Shown one piece after another: positions 19,489-28,715 of a stretch of 64,000 nucleotides of DNA. The stretch comes from Nocardia amamiensis (lineage in GTDB: Bacteria; Actinomycetota; Actinomycetes; Mycobacteriales; Mycobacteriaceae), in assembly GCF_015477605.1 (NCBI RefSeq), contig NZ_JADLQX010000012.1, positions 62,001 to 126,000 of the forward strand. Direction: 5' to 3'. The notes under the pieces were generated by a model, which saw only the letters and a list, made by a program, of their open reading frames with translations, was not told where the DNA came from and ran no database searches. Position 1 is the first letter of the stretch. Every line of letters starts with the position of its first letter. The translations under genes were made by a program, and so were the position numbers.

Positions 19489-21075
19489 GTGAGACTCAGG
19501 CGGCTCTCCCTCGCCGGTCAGGCCTTCGTCTTCCAGTTGGTCGTGCTAGCGATGATGGTCGTGATCGCGGCGGTGCTCGCGGTGCTGGACGCCAGGCGCG
19601 ACAGCGACGTCATCACCACCCGCGAAGTCACCGACGTCGCGGTGACCGTGGCCGATTCGCCCTTCACCATCGAAGCCGTCCGCACCCCCGATCCGGCGGT
19701 GCTGCTGCAGCCGGTGGCCGAGGAGATCCGGCGCGAGACCGGCATGGACTTCATCGTCGTCATGGCGCCGGATCGAACCCGCTACACGCACACCAATCCC
19801 GCGATGATCGGACTGCCGTTCAGCGGCAACATCGATCGCGCGCTGGCGGGCGAGACCTTCACCGAGACGTACACCGGCAGCCTCGGCCCCTCCATCCGGG
19901 CCGTCACTCCGGTCCACGACGACGGCAGGATCGTCGCTCTGGTCGCCGTGGGTGTGACCCGCGCGAAGATCGGCGACCAGGTCGCCACCCAGCTTCCGGT
20001 GATCCTCGGCGTCGCGGGCGCGGGGTTGCTGATCGCGGCGATGGGATCGTTCCTGCTGAGCCGCCGGCTGCGGCGGCAGACCCACGGCCTGGCACCCGAC
20101 GAACTGCGCGTGATGTACGAGCACCATGACGCCGTGCTGCACTCGGTCCGCGAGGGACTGATGGTGTTCGGATCGTCCGGCGAGAACGCCGAGGTGGTCA
20201 ACGACGAGGCGCGCCGCCTGCTCGACCTGCCCGCGGGCGCGGTGCGGCGCAGCGACCTCCCACTGTCGCTACAGCGGATGAGCTCGGGCACCGTGCGCGA
20301 CGAGATGCATGTGACCACCGATCGGATCCTGCTGGTCAACCAGGACACCGTGGAGTGGGAGGGCCGCCAGATCGGCACGGTGATGACGATTCGCGACCAT
20401 ACCGAATTGCAGGCGGTGATGGGCGAACTCGATTCCGTGCGCAGCTTCGCGGAGTCGCTGCAGGCGCAGGCGCACGAGTCCGCGAACCGGCTGCACACGG
20501 TGGTCACCATGGTTGAACTCGGCCGCCATCAGGAAGCCGTCGACTTCGCCACCTCGGAGCTCCAGATGTCCCAGGCGCTGATCGACCGGCTGTTCGCGGC
20601 GGTCGGCGCGCCCGCGCTCGCCGCGCTGTTGCTCGGCAAGGTGAACCAGGCCGCCGAACGCGGCATCGAGCTGACCATCACCGACGACACCGCCCTCGAT
20701 TCGGTGGACCCGCTGTCGCCGCACGAAACCGTCACGTTGGTCGGCAATCTCATCGACAACGCGATCGACGCCGCGGCGGACAGCCCGTCCGGCTGGGTGG
20801 AGGTCACGTTGCGGCATCAGAAGCTGGACACCGCTGCCGGGGCGGTGAACGGCGCGGCCATGCTGGTCGTCCGGGTCGCCGACAGCGGGCCAGGAATGTC
20901 GGCGGAGATGTTCGCGCGCGCGTCGCAACGCGGCTATTCGACCAAAGCCCACCATCACGGGCTCGGTCTCGCACTGGTCCACCGGCTGGTGGCCCGCCAC
21001 GGCGGAACCATCCGCACCCAACGGGATCCCGAAAGCGCGGTGACCGTGACGATTCCACGAAAGGAAGCACGATGA
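19489..21075 (+). CDS. dctS: CitA/DcuS-type sensor histidine kinase
   Basis: 528-aa membrane kinase. One helix at residues 13-36, an extracytoplasmic PASC-type sensor domain (about 40-165) containing DFIVVMAPDRTRYTHTNP, a second helix, a cytoplasmic PAS domain, a histidine box AHESANRLHTV (the HE..N.LH form of the DcuS/CitA group) and a HATPase domain with NLIDNAIDAA and DSGPGMS. The GTG at 19489 has GGAGG eight bases upstream; a GTG at 19474 lies before that site. The extracellular PASC domain in this family binds C4-dicarboxylates or citrate. Its stop overlaps dctR by four bases. Confidence 0.93.
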   Translation: MRLRRLSLAGQAFVFQLVVLAMMVVIAAVLAVLDARRDSDVITTREVTDVAVTVADSPFTIEAVRTPDPAVLLQPVAEEIRRETGMDFIVVMAPDRTRYTHTNPAMIGLPFSGNIDRALAGETFTETYTGSLGPSIRAVTPVHDDGRIVALVAVGVTRAKIGDQVATQLPVILGVAGAGLLIAAMGSFLLSRRLRRQTHGLAPDELRVMYEHHDAVLHSVREGLMVFGSSGENAEVVNDEARRLLDLPAGAVRRSDLPLSLQRMSSGTVRDEMHVTTDRILLVNQDTVEWEGRQIGTVMTIRDHTELQAVMGELDSVRSFAESLQAQAHESANRLHTVVTMVELGRHQEAVDFATSELQMSQALIDRLFAAVGAPALAALLLGKVNQAAERGIELTITDDTALDSVDPLSPHETVTLVGNLIDNAIDAAADSPSGWVEVTLRHQKLDTAAGAVNGAAMLVVRVADSGPGMSAEMFARASQRGYSTKAHHHGLGLALVHRLVARHGGTIRTQRDPESAVTVTIPRKEAR

Positions 21076-21773
21076 TCCGAGTGCTTATCGTCGAGGACGA
21101 GCCGCTGATCGCCGAAGCGCACCGCGCCTACGTGGAGCGCATCGCCGGATTCACGCCCGTCGGCGTCGCCCATACCGGACGCGAGGCGATGCGCGCGGCG
21201 GCCGATGCCGCCGCCGAGGGCACTCCGATCGACCTGGTGCTGATGGACATCGGACTACCGGACGCCAGCGGCCTGGACGTCGCCGCCGCGCTGACCGGGC
21301 TGGCGCCGCGCCCGGACGTCATCGCGATCACCTCCGCGCGCGATCTCGCCTTGGTGCGCACGGCCGTGTCGCACGGCGTCGTGCTGTACCTGCTGAAGCC
21401 GTTCACGTTCGCCGCGTTCCGCGACAAGCTGGACCGCTACCGCGAGTTCCGCACCGCACTACCCGCGGGCGAGAGCGCTATCTCGCAGCACGACATCGAT
21501 CGGGCGTTGAGCGCGTTGCGCACTCCCGACCAGCGCGCTGCCACCCCCAAGGGCGTCGCGCCGCAGACGCTGGACGAGATCTCCCGGGCAGTGCGCGCCG
21601 CCGAGAACGAGGGCGTCACGGCCGCGGACACCGCGACCGCGATCGGGGTCTCCCGCATCACCGCCTGGCGTTATCTGGAGAAACTCGCCGACGACGGCCT
21701 GGTGATCCGGCGCTCGGACTACGGCAGAGCAGGTCGTCCGAAGACTCGCTACGTCTGGAAGAGCGCAGGCTGA
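21072..21773 (+). CDS. dctR: CitB/DcuR-type response regulator
   Basis: 233-aa regulator. The receiver domain has VEDEPLIAEAH, the phosphorylated Asp in LMDIGLPDASG (about residue 58) and the conserved Lys in LLKPF. The C-terminal part has a helix-turn-helix (TAADTATAIGVSRITAWRYL). ATG at 21072 overlaps the dctS stop (ATGA). It should activate dctA when DctS senses dicarboxylate. Its TGA abuts the P450 stop on the other strand without any gap. Confidence 0.94.
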   Translation: MIRVLIVEDEPLIAEAHRAYVERIAGFTPVGVAHTGREAMRAAADAAAEGTPIDLVLMDIGLPDASGLDVAAALTGLAPRPDVIAITSARDLALVRTAVSHGVVLYLLKPFTFAAFRDKLDRYREFRTALPAGESAISQHDIDRALSALRTPDQRAATPKGVAPQTLDEISRAVRAAENEGVTAADTATAIGVSRITAWRYLEKLADDGLVIRRSDYGRAGRPKTRYVWKSAG

Positions 21774-23108
21774 TCACACCGCCGACGGTTCCGGCGCCTG
21801 CGCACGGCGGCCTAGCTGGACCGGCATCCGCTCATAGCCGTGCAGCGTGAACAGCTTGCGCCGCTTCGGCGCACCATCCAGGCGCAAGTCGGGGAACCGC
21901 TCGAACAGCGCCCGCAGCGCGTAGCCGCCCTCCATCCTGGCCAGGCTGGCGCCGAGGCAGGCGTGCACGCCGCTGCTGAAGGACAGGTGGTCCTTGGCGT
22001 TCTCGCGCCCGACGTCGAACCGTCCGGGATCGGCGAAGACCGCGGGGTCGTAGTTGGCGCCGGCCAGCGACAGCACCACCGTGTTGCCCGCGCGCACCAG
22101 GACGCCGTCGAGCTCCACGTCGGCCAACGCGGTCCGCGCGGTGGTGTGCACCGGCGAGTCGAAGCGCAGGATCTCCTCGACGGCGTTGGGCCACAGCTCC
22201 GGCTCGGCACGCAGCCGCTCCAGCTGGTCGGGGTGGGCCAGCAGCTGTGCGACGCCGTTGCCGATCAGGTTGACCGTCGTCTCGAAGCCGGCGCCCATGA
22301 GCAGGCTCGCGGTGGCCTTGAGCGCGACGGAGTCCAGGTCGCCCGCGGTGACCAGGCTGCTGAGGATGTCCTCGCCCGGTTCCCGGCGCAGCCGTTCGAT
22401 GTGCCGGTCCAGGTACTCGTTCATCACCTCCATGGCCAGCAGGGCCTTGCGATACACGCGCCAGGAGACGCCGATGTCCAGCAACGGCGTCATCTGATCG
22501 CCCCAGTCGAGGAACCTCGCCTTGTCCTCGTCAGGGAAGCCGAGCATCTCGGAGATGATCGCGATCGGCACCTGCGAGGCGTACGACTCGATCAGATCGG
22601 CCGGGCCGCCCGCGGGCAGCGCGTTCAGCAGCTCCTCGGTGACCGTCTCGACGCGATCGCGCAGCCTGCGGACGGCGCGCGGGGTGAACGCCGAAGCGAC
22701 CGGCTTGCGCATCCGGGTGTGCTCCGGCGGATCGATCACCAGCATCGACGGCGGCTCGACCGGGTTCGGCGGCAGCGGGAAGCGCGCGGCGAGCTTCTGC
22801 ATCGGTTTGGGGATGTTGAAGCTCTCCGTGGTGCGCACTCCGAAACGGGTGTCACGCAGGATGGAACGGCACAGTTCGTGGTCGAAGGTCGCCCACGCGA
22901 TCGAGGTCCGCAGCAGCCTGCCTTGCCCGCGCAACTGCTCGATCAGCGGGTAGGGGTCATCGCAGCCGGCGGCCCCGGCCATCAATGCGGCGAACGGGTC
23001 GCCGCGGCGGTCCTGTAAACGCAGCGCGAGGCGAGGTGCGCCCTGTACCGACAACCAGCGGAACCAATACTGTGGCTTCATATTCAACCCCGTCGTTGTG
23101 CTGTCCAC
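21774..23108 (-). CDS. Cytochrome P450 monooxygenase
   Basis: 444-aa soluble bacterial P450. The haem-thiolate loop is FSSGVHACLGASLAR, the K-helix ExxR is EEILR, and TARTALADVELDG precedes the meander. The I-helix, normally AG-[DE]-T, reads MGAGFETTVN; a Phe replaces the usual residue before the acid-Thr pair. The start is a GTG at 23108 or an ATG at 23081. No ferredoxin or reductase gene is adjacent, so redox partners lie elsewhere. The substrate is unknown; overall look is like the CYP140-type mycobacterial group, tentatively. Confidence 0.92.
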   Translation of the reverse strand: MDSTTTGLNMKPQYWFRWLSVQGAPRLALRLQDRRGDPFAALMAGAAGCDDPYPLIEQLRGQGRLLRTSIAWATFDHELCRSILRDTRFGVRTTESFNIPKPMQKLAARFPLPPNPVEPPSMLVIDPPEHTRMRKPVASAFTPRAVRRLRDRVETVTEELLNALPAGGPADLIESYASQVPIAIISEMLGFPDEDKARFLDWGDQMTPLLDIGVSWRVYRKALLAMEVMNEYLDRHIERLRREPGEDILSSLVTAGDLDSVALKATASLLMGAGFETTVNLIGNGVAQLLAHPDQLERLRAEPELWPNAVEEILRFDSPVHTTARTALADVELDGVLVRAGNTVVLSLAGANYDPAVFADPGRFDVGRENAKDHLSFSSGVHACLGASLARMEGGYALRALFERFPDLRLDGAPKRRKLFTLHGYERMPVQLGRRAQAPEPSAV

Positions 23109-23206
23109 TCCACCGTACGGAAGTCCGCCAACTAGTGGAACGTCCTATGGTCGGATCGGCGCCTATACCGCGGTAGGAGCCACCGCGGTGCCGGGATCAC
23201 GATGAG

Positions 23207-23929
23207 TCACAGACGCTGCGCGGTCACTCGTTCCGACGCGATTCGCCGGTCGCGCAGCGCCGGATCGGGGTTGACCACCTGCACCAGCGAGGCGCCTGCG
23301 GCGAGCACCGCTACGTAGGCGTCGACGAGTTCGGCCGGGGTGTCCCACGGCGTGCTGGACAGCACCCGGTCGCCCTCGGCGAAGCCTTGCCGCAGCGCCG
23401 ATTTCCGTGCCTCGGCGAGCACCTCGGCGACCGGCATGCCCTCCAGCGCGACACCGGCGCCGCGGGGCAGGAACTGGTCGCCGTGCACGCGGACGGAGGT
23501 GGCGAAATCGGTGATGCCCACCGGCAGATCACGCACCGGGGAGCCCATGGCGTCCAGCGACAGGGCCGCCACCTCACCGGCGCCGTCGGTCTCGTCGAGG
23601 CGAGCGGGGGTCGCCAAGGCCAAGTCGGCGTCCTCGTCGGGGTGCAGCACCACCTCGGTGCCCGCCCACCAGCAGCCGAGCAGCACCGCGGCGGTCTGCC
23701 AATGCGCGGGCAGCAGCACGGCGACCCGGGCGCCCGGGCTCAGACCGAATTCGTCGCGAATCAGGTTGGCGGTCTTGGCCGCCCAGTTCGCCAGGGTCAG
23801 GCCGGACAGTTCGATCCGCGCGCCGGTCGCGTCGTCGTAATAGGTGACGCGCGGGCCCGCGGGCTCGCGGGCGAGGATCGGATCGAGTACCGCTTCGGTG
23901 AGTGTGTGTGCCTGGTCGATGTCACGCAT
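23207..23929 (-). CDS. TIGR03089 family protein (truncated AMP-binding-like)
   Basis: 240-aa protein of the actinobacterial TIGR03089 family, which resembles only the N-terminal part of acyl-CoA ligases/AMP-binding enzymes: a region like LANWAAKTANLI and ARVAVLLPAHWQTAAVLLGCWW is seen, but the adenylate-forming core motifs are absent. Function unknown. Its ATG is three bases after the LCP gene stop, so the pair is an operon, as for Rv3267-Rv3268 in M. tuberculosis. Confidence 0.85.
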   Translation of the reverse strand: MRDIDQAHTLTEAVLDPILAREPAGPRVTYYDDATGARIELSGLTLANWAAKTANLIRDEFGLSPGARVAVLLPAHWQTAAVLLGCWWAGTEVVLHPDEDADLALATPARLDETDGAGEVAALSLDAMGSPVRDLPVGITDFATSVRVHGDQFLPRGAGVALEGMPVAEVLAEARKSALRQGFAEGDRVLSSTPWDTPAELVDAYVAVLAAGASLVQVVNPDPALRDRRIASERVTAQRL

Positions 23930-23932
23930 GGT

Positions 23933-25402
23933 TCAGTTCACGCATTTCGGTCCGTTCTGGCCTGCATCGATCGGGGGGGCGGGTGGGACGGGCGTTGCGG
24001 AGGTCGACGTCCCGGAGAAGTCGAACACCCGCCCGGCCGCCGAGCCCGGACCAGAATAGTCGCTCGCCAGCACGACGCTCACCGAATCCGGCGACAGCGC
24101 CGGATCCGCGAGGATCGGCAGCCCGCCGAGCGCCGTGGCGACCGCCTTGGCCTTCCGGCTCGACGGGTCCGCGGCGAGCACCCGGCTGCCGGTCACCCGC
24201 TCACCGGTGTAGTTGGACACCGCGCCTTGGCGGAAGCCCTTGGCGCTCAGCGCCTGCGCCACCTCCGCCGCGAGCCCGCCGACGCCGCCCGCGTTGTAGA
24301 CGTTGACGGTCACCGTCGCCGGGTCGCCGCCGGACTCGGGTGTCCGCGTGGGTTCCACTTCGCCGACCAGCGAGGCGATGTAGGTCTTGACGGCCTTGGG
24401 CTCGATCTTGACCACGGATTCGCCGTTGCTGGTCTCCCCGTTGAGGTCGGCGACCGGAATGGTCTCGAAGGTCACCTGCCCGCCGGAGAGATCCTTCAAC
24501 TGCTGGAGGAAGGCGAGCACGTCCCAGCCCTCGTCCACCACGATCGTCCGTCCCACCGCGTCGCTGAGCTTGTGCAATGTGCCCGGACTGCTGAGGGTCT
24601 TCGCGCTGAGCACTTGCCGGACCAACTGCGCCATGAACACCTGCTGGCGAACAATGCGATCGATGTCGCCGCGCTGCAGATTGTGGCGCTGGCGCACGAA
24701 GCTCAGCGCCCGCGACCCGTCCAGGCGCTGACGGCCCGCCGGGAAATCGGCGCCGGACATCCATTCCTCGACGGGGTTTCGCAGGCACACCTCGACCCCG
24801 CCGACCGCGTCGGTGAGCAGCACGAAGCCGAGCAGGCTCACCTCGGCGTAGTGGTCGACGGTGAGCCCGGTCAGGGCGGCCACGGTCTTGATCAGCGCCT
24901 GCCTGCCCGCCTGGGTGGACTGCCGTTCCGCGTCGGTCTCCGAGACGCCCTGCTCGGTCAGCTTCACGTACTGGGCCGCCTTGGTCACGCCGTAGGCCGA
25001 GTTGATCTTGCCCATGCCGAGGCCGGGGATGTCGACGTAGGAGTCGCGCGGAATGGAGATCGCGGTGGCCGAGCGACCGTCGTTCGGCACGCGCAGCAGC
25101 ACGATGGTGTCGGTGTTGGTGCCGGTCTCATCGCCCGCGTGCAGGATGGCGCGCTCGCGGTCGGACAGCGGATTGCCGTGCGCGTCGGTCCGGCTGTCCA
25201 CGCCGACCAGCAGGATGTCCACCGCGCCGTCCCGGCCGCCGCCGAGTCCGAGGTCACCGATGCGCTCGATGTTCGCGACCAGCGCATCGACGCTGCGCCA
25301 GGCGAATCCGGTGAGCACGAGCACGATGACGGCGGCGGCCGCGGCGAGCGAGCGCAACGGTCCGAACGACTGTGTGCTGGGCTGGGGCGGCCCCGACGAC
25401 AC
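23933..25402 (-). CDS. LytR-CpsA-Psr (LCP) family glycan ligase with LytR_C domain
   Basis: About 489 aa. A short cytoplasmic N-terminus, one transmembrane helix (LAAAAAVIVLVLTGFAW), then the LCP catalytic domain with VDSRTDAHGNPLSDRERAIL, RDSYVDIPGLGMGKINSAYG and RALSFVRQRHNLQRGDIDRI, whose Arg/Asp residues bind the polyprenyl-pyrophosphate. A LytR_C domain closes the protein (VTVNVYNAGGVGGLA). In mycolata such enzymes attach arabinogalactan to peptidoglycan. GTG 25402 has a strong GGAGGGG; a TTG at 25426 is in frame. It is divergent from rmlD. Confidence 0.93.
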   Translation of the reverse strand: MSSGPPQPSTQSFGPLRSLAAAAAVIVLVLTGFAWRSVDALVANIERIGDLGLGGGRDGAVDILLVGVDSRTDAHGNPLSDRERAILHAGDETGTNTDTIVLLRVPNDGRSATAISIPRDSYVDIPGLGMGKINSAYGVTKAAQYVKLTEQGVSETDAERQSTQAGRQALIKTVAALTGLTVDHYAEVSLLGFVLLTDAVGGVEVCLRNPVEEWMSGADFPAGRQRLDGSRALSFVRQRHNLQRGDIDRIVRQQVFMAQLVRQVLSAKTLSSPGTLHKLSDAVGRTIVVDEGWDVLAFLQQLKDLSGGQVTFETIPVADLNGETSNGESVVKIEPKAVKTYIASLVGEVEPTRTPESGGDPATVTVNVYNAGGVGGLAAEVAQALSAKGFRQGAVSNYTGERVTGSRVLAADPSSRKAKAVATALGGLPILADPALSPDSVSVVLASDYSGPGSAAGRVFDFSGTSTSATPVPPAPPIDAGQNGPKCVN

Positions 25403-25600
25403 CGATGTGCCCCTCCGCTGCGACAACTCTGCATCCTCTCGCCGAAACTGAGTTCATGGCGACGTGTGCGCTATCGCTCCGCCACCTATGGTTCCCGCCC
25501 GCCCCGCCCGGTTCCGGGATCCCCCCGACGCCTCGAGCTAACGAACGGTTACTGCGAAGGACCTCAACCGCGAGTGCGGCGGCATGCCAGACTTGCGCCC

Positions 25601-26470
25601 GTGACCGACCTCACCGCGCCCGAATCCACCGTATCCGCACGCCTCGTCGTCACGGGAGCGCACGGGCAGGTGGGCCGGGAACTGCTGCGTCTCGCGCCGG
25701 CCGCCCACGGCTACGGGCGCGCCGAACTCGACATCACCGACCCCGCCGCCGTGCGCGCGGTACTCACACCCGGCGACGTGGTGCTGAACTGCGCCGCCTA
25801 CACCGCCGTCGACCGGGCCGAAACCGAGACCGAGGCAGCGTACGCGGGTAACGCGACCGGACCGGCCGTGCTCGCCGAGGCGTGCGCGGCGCTCGGGGCA
25901 CGGCTGATCCATCTGTCCACCGACTATGTCTTTCCAGGTACCCACCAGCGGCCATATGACACCACCGATCCGACCGGACCAGCATCCGTCTACGGAAAAT
26001 CCAAGCTCGCCGGCGAGCAGGCGGTCCTGGCCGGGTGCCCGAACGCACACGTGGTGCGCACCGCATGGGTATACACCGGGCGCGGCGGCGATTTCGTCGC
26101 GACGATGCTGCGGTTGGAACGGGAACGCGACACCGTCGACGTGGTGGACGACGAAATCGGCTCACCCACCTACGCCGCCGATCTGGCCGCCGCACTGCTG
26201 GAGCTGGCGGGGCGACCGGACGCGCCGCGAATCCTGCACGCCACCAACGCGGGCCAGGCCAGCCGGTTCGAACTCGCCCGCGCGGTGTTCGCCGGGATCG
26301 GCGCCGACCCGGAGCGGGTCCGGCCCTGTGCCTCGTCCGCGTTTCCCAGACCCGCACGGCGCCCGGCATATTCGGTGCTGTCACCGCGTGCCTGGGACAA
26401 CGCGGGGCTGACCCCCCTGCGGGCTTGGCGTACGGCACTGGGCGACGCGCTGGCGCGCCGGTCCGGCTAG
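25601..26470 (+). CDS. rmlD: dTDP-4-dehydrorhamnose reductase
   Basis: 289-aa SDR-type enzyme making dTDP-L-rhamnose, the donor for the mycolyl-arabinogalactan linker. The NAD(P)-binding loop is VTGAHGQVGREL, the catalytic pair is in STDYVFPG and VYGKSKLAGE. GTG 25601 is chosen; the very long open frame extending to 23387 is only the shadow of the opposite-strand genes. First gene of the rmlD-wbbL-manC unit. Confidence 0.94.
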   Translation: MTDLTAPESTVSARLVVTGAHGQVGRELLRLAPAAHGYGRAELDITDPAAVRAVLTPGDVVLNCAAYTAVDRAETETEAAYAGNATGPAVLAEACAALGARLIHLSTDYVFPGTHQRPYDTTDPTGPASVYGKSKLAGEQAVLAGCPNAHVVRTAWVYTGRGGDFVATMLRLERERDTVDVVDDEIGSPTYAADLAAALLELAGRPDAPRILHATNAGQASRFELARAVFAGIGADPERVRPCASSAFPRPARRPAYSVLSPRAWDNAGLTPLRAWRTALGDALARRSG

Positions 26471-26481
26471 GGTGGGCGTTC

Positions 26482-27354
26482 ATGAGCACGCTTGCCGTCG
26501 TCACGGTGACCTACTCGCCGGGTGAACACCTCGAGCACTTCATCACCACCCTCGCCGCGGCCACCACGGAGAAACCGCAGGTGATCCTCGCCGACAACGG
26601 GTCGGTGGACGGCGTTCCGGAGCTGGTCGCGGAGGCCAACTCGCACGTGCGGCTGCTGCGCACCGGCGGCAACATCGGCTATGGCGGCGCGATCAACCGT
26701 GCCGTCGCGGAGATCGATCCGGCCATCGAGTTCATCGTGATCGCCAACCCCGACATCCGCTGGGGCGCCGATTCCATCGACAAGCTGCTCGAGGCGGCCG
26801 GGCGCTGGCCACGCGCGGGCGCCCTCGGGCCGCTGGTGCTGGAGCCGGACGGCAGCGTGTATCCCTCCGCCCGGCGGGTGCCGGGACTGCTCGACGGCGC
26901 CGGTCACGCGATTCTGGGCACGGTGTGGAAGTCCAACCCGTGGACCCGCCGGTACCGGCAGGAGAACGAGGAGATCTCCGAACGGGCGGTCGGCTGGCTG
27001 TCCGGGTCGTGCCTGCTGGTGCGGCGCTCGGCGTTCGACTCGATCGACGGCTTCGACTCGCGCTACTTCATGTACATGGAGGACGTCGACTTCGGCGACC
27101 GGATGGGCAAGGCGGGCTGGCACAACGTGTTCGTGCCGGACGCCGAGGTCACCCATGCCAAGGGGCATGCGGCGGGCCGCCATCCCGAAGTCATGCTGCC
27201 CGCCCACCACGCCAGCGCCTACCGGTTCCAGGCCGACCGGCATCCGCACTGGTGGCAGGCGCCGTTGCGGCTGGCGCTGCGGGCCGGACTTGCGGTGCGC
27301 TCGAAGATTGCGGTTCGATCTGCCCTGCGCCAACAGGCGCGCGACGCCGGGTAG
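26482..27354 (+). CDS. wbbL: Decaprenyl-diphospho-GlcNAc rhamnosyltransferase (GT2)
   Basis: 290-aa GT2 glycosyltransferase. VTVTYSPGEHL at the start, ADNGSVDGV and IANPDIRWG (metal-binding Asp), then GWLSGSCLLVRRSAFDSIDGFD and MYMEDVDFGDR, the base motif. It adds rhamnose from dTDP-Rha to GlcNAc-PP-decaprenol, forming the linker between peptidoglycan and arabinogalactan, an essential step in mycolata. It begins 11 bases after rmlD, which makes its donor. Confidence 0.93.
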   Translation: MSTLAVVTVTYSPGEHLEHFITTLAAATTEKPQVILADNGSVDGVPELVAEANSHVRLLRTGGNIGYGGAINRAVAEIDPAIEFIVIANPDIRWGADSIDKLLEAAGRWPRAGALGPLVLEPDGSVYPSARRVPGLLDGAGHAILGTVWKSNPWTRRYRQENEEISERAVGWLSGSCLLVRRSAFDSIDGFDSRYFMYMEDVDFGDRMGKAGWHNVFVPDAEVTHAKGHAAGRHPEVMLPAHHASAYRFQADRHPHWWQAPLRLALRAGLAVRSKIAVRSALRQQARDAG

Positions 27355-27398
27355 CCGGTGCCGCGACGAGAATCGATGTTGTGAACAGGGGAGCCTTG

Positions 27399-28478
27399 AT
27401 GGCGGGAAATGCAGGCACCGACGCCGTGATCCTGGTCGGCGGGCAGGGCACGCGGTTGCGGCCGCTGACCCTGTCAGCACCCAAGCCGATGCTGCCGACG
27501 GCCGGGTTGCCGTTCCTGACCCATCTGCTCGCCCGCATCGCGGAAGCCGGGATCAGCCACGTGGTGCTGGGCACCTCGTTCAAGGCCGAGGTGTTCGAAG
27601 AGCACTTCGGCGACGGCTCCGAGCTGGGGCTGGAGATCGAGTACGTCACCGAGACCGAGCCGCTGGGCACCGGCGGCGCCATCCGCAACGTGCTGCCCAA
27701 GCTGCGCGCCGACAACGTGATGGTGTTCAACGGCGACGTGCTCGGCGGCACCGATCTCGGCGCGGTGCTCGACACGCACGAGTCCACCCGCGCCGACGTG
27801 ACGCTGCACCTGGTCCGGGTGAGCGATCCGCGCGCGTTCGGCTGCGTGCCCACCGACGAGGACGGCCGGGTCACCGCGTTCCTGGAGAAGACCCAGGATC
27901 CGCCGACCGACCAGATCAACGCCGGGTGCTATGTCTTCCGCCGCGAGTACATCGAGAAGATCCCGGCCGGGCGTCCGGTGTCGGTGGAGCGCGAGGTGTT
28001 TCCCTCGCTGCTGGCCGAGGGCGCTCGCCTCCAGGCGCACGTCGACACCTCCTACTGGCGCGACATGGGCACCCCCGAGGACTTCGTCCGCGGCTCCGCC
28101 GACCTGGTCCGCGGTATCGCCCCCTCCCCCGCCCTGCCTGGTCAGCGCGGCGAATCGCTGGTGCACCCCGGAGCGGGCGTCGCCCCCGGCGCGGTGCTCA
28201 TCGGCGGCACGGTGGTCGGCCGCGGCGCCGAGATCGGCGCGGGCGCACGCCTGGACGGCGCGGTCGTCTTCGATGGCGCGCGGATCGAAGCCGGCGCCAC
28301 GGTGGAGCGCACCATCATCGGCTTCGGCGCCCGCATCGGCCCGCGCGCCCTCGTCCGCGACGGTGTCATCGGCGACGGCGCGAACATCGGCGCCCGGTGC
28401 GAACTCCTGCGCGGCGCCCGCGTCTGGCCGGGCGTCGAGATCCCCGACGGCGGCATCCGCTTCTCCACCGACGTCTGA
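27399..28478 (+). CDS. manC: Mannose-1-phosphate guanylyltransferase (GDP-mannose pyrophosphorylase)
   Basis: 359-aa nucleotidyltransferase with left-handed beta-helix tail. The GGQGTRLRPLT nucleotide loop, FNGDVLGG metal site and TEPLGTGGAIRNV are present; the C-terminal third shows hexapeptide repeats (IGGTVVGRGAEIGAGARLDG and onward). ATG 27399 has AGGGGAG six bases upstream, better than the GTG at 27381. It is the orthologue by position of Rv3264c, which makes GDP-mannose; the older name rmlA2 reflects family similarity only. Confidence 0.9.
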   Translation: MAGNAGTDAVILVGGQGTRLRPLTLSAPKPMLPTAGLPFLTHLLARIAEAGISHVVLGTSFKAEVFEEHFGDGSELGLEIEYVTETEPLGTGGAIRNVLPKLRADNVMVFNGDVLGGTDLGAVLDTHESTRADVTLHLVRVSDPRAFGCVPTDEDGRVTAFLEKTQDPPTDQINAGCYVFRREYIEKIPAGRPVSVEREVFPSLLAEGARLQAHVDTSYWRDMGTPEDFVRGSADLVRGIAPSPALPGQRGESLVHPGAGVAPGAVLIGGTVVGRGAEIGAGARLDGAVVFDGARIEAGATVERTIIGFGARIGPRALVRDGVIGDGANIGARCELLRGARVWPGVEIPDGGIRFSTDV

Positions 28479-28585
28479 ACCCCCTTCACGCGCTGCGGTG
28501 GAGTTCTTCGCGGGTCACCCGGCGGGCGATCTCCTCGACGTCGGCAGCAGTGAGCCCGCCGGAGCCTGCTGGTGCACAGCCCGCC

Positions 28586-28705
28586 TCAGCAGCTTTCGCA
28601 GCTTCCGGCGGCCTCGACCTCGGTGGCTTCGGCTTCCTCGTCGATGACCTGAGCACGAATGGCGTCGTGACGGGCCCGGCGGGCGGCCTTGGCGGGGCCG
28701 GTCAT
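28586..28705 (-). CDS. Small acidic ORF ending in a Cys-x2-Cys tail
   Basis: 39 codons beginning 10 bases after the carboxylesterase stop. The product has a basic first half (AKAARRARHDAI), an acidic second half (DEEAEATEVEA) and ends GSCESC. Codon third positions are almost all G or C, as in real genes here. A second frame on the same strand, overlapping its end and stopping at 28486, also looks protein-like (ADVEEIARRVTREELHRSA). A single gene broken by a frameshift would explain both. No ribosome binding site is evident and the family is not recognised. Confidence 0.35.
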   Translation of the reverse strand: MTGPAKAARRARHDAIRAQVIDEEAEATEVEAAGSCESC

Positions 28706-28715
28706 GGGTTGGAGG

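Noticed and set aside
23387..25600. Very long open frame upstream of rmlD on the plus strand
   Set aside because: Antisense to the LCP and TIGR03089 genes; low-complexity Arg/His/Gly-rich translation. The rmlD protein begins at GTG 25601.
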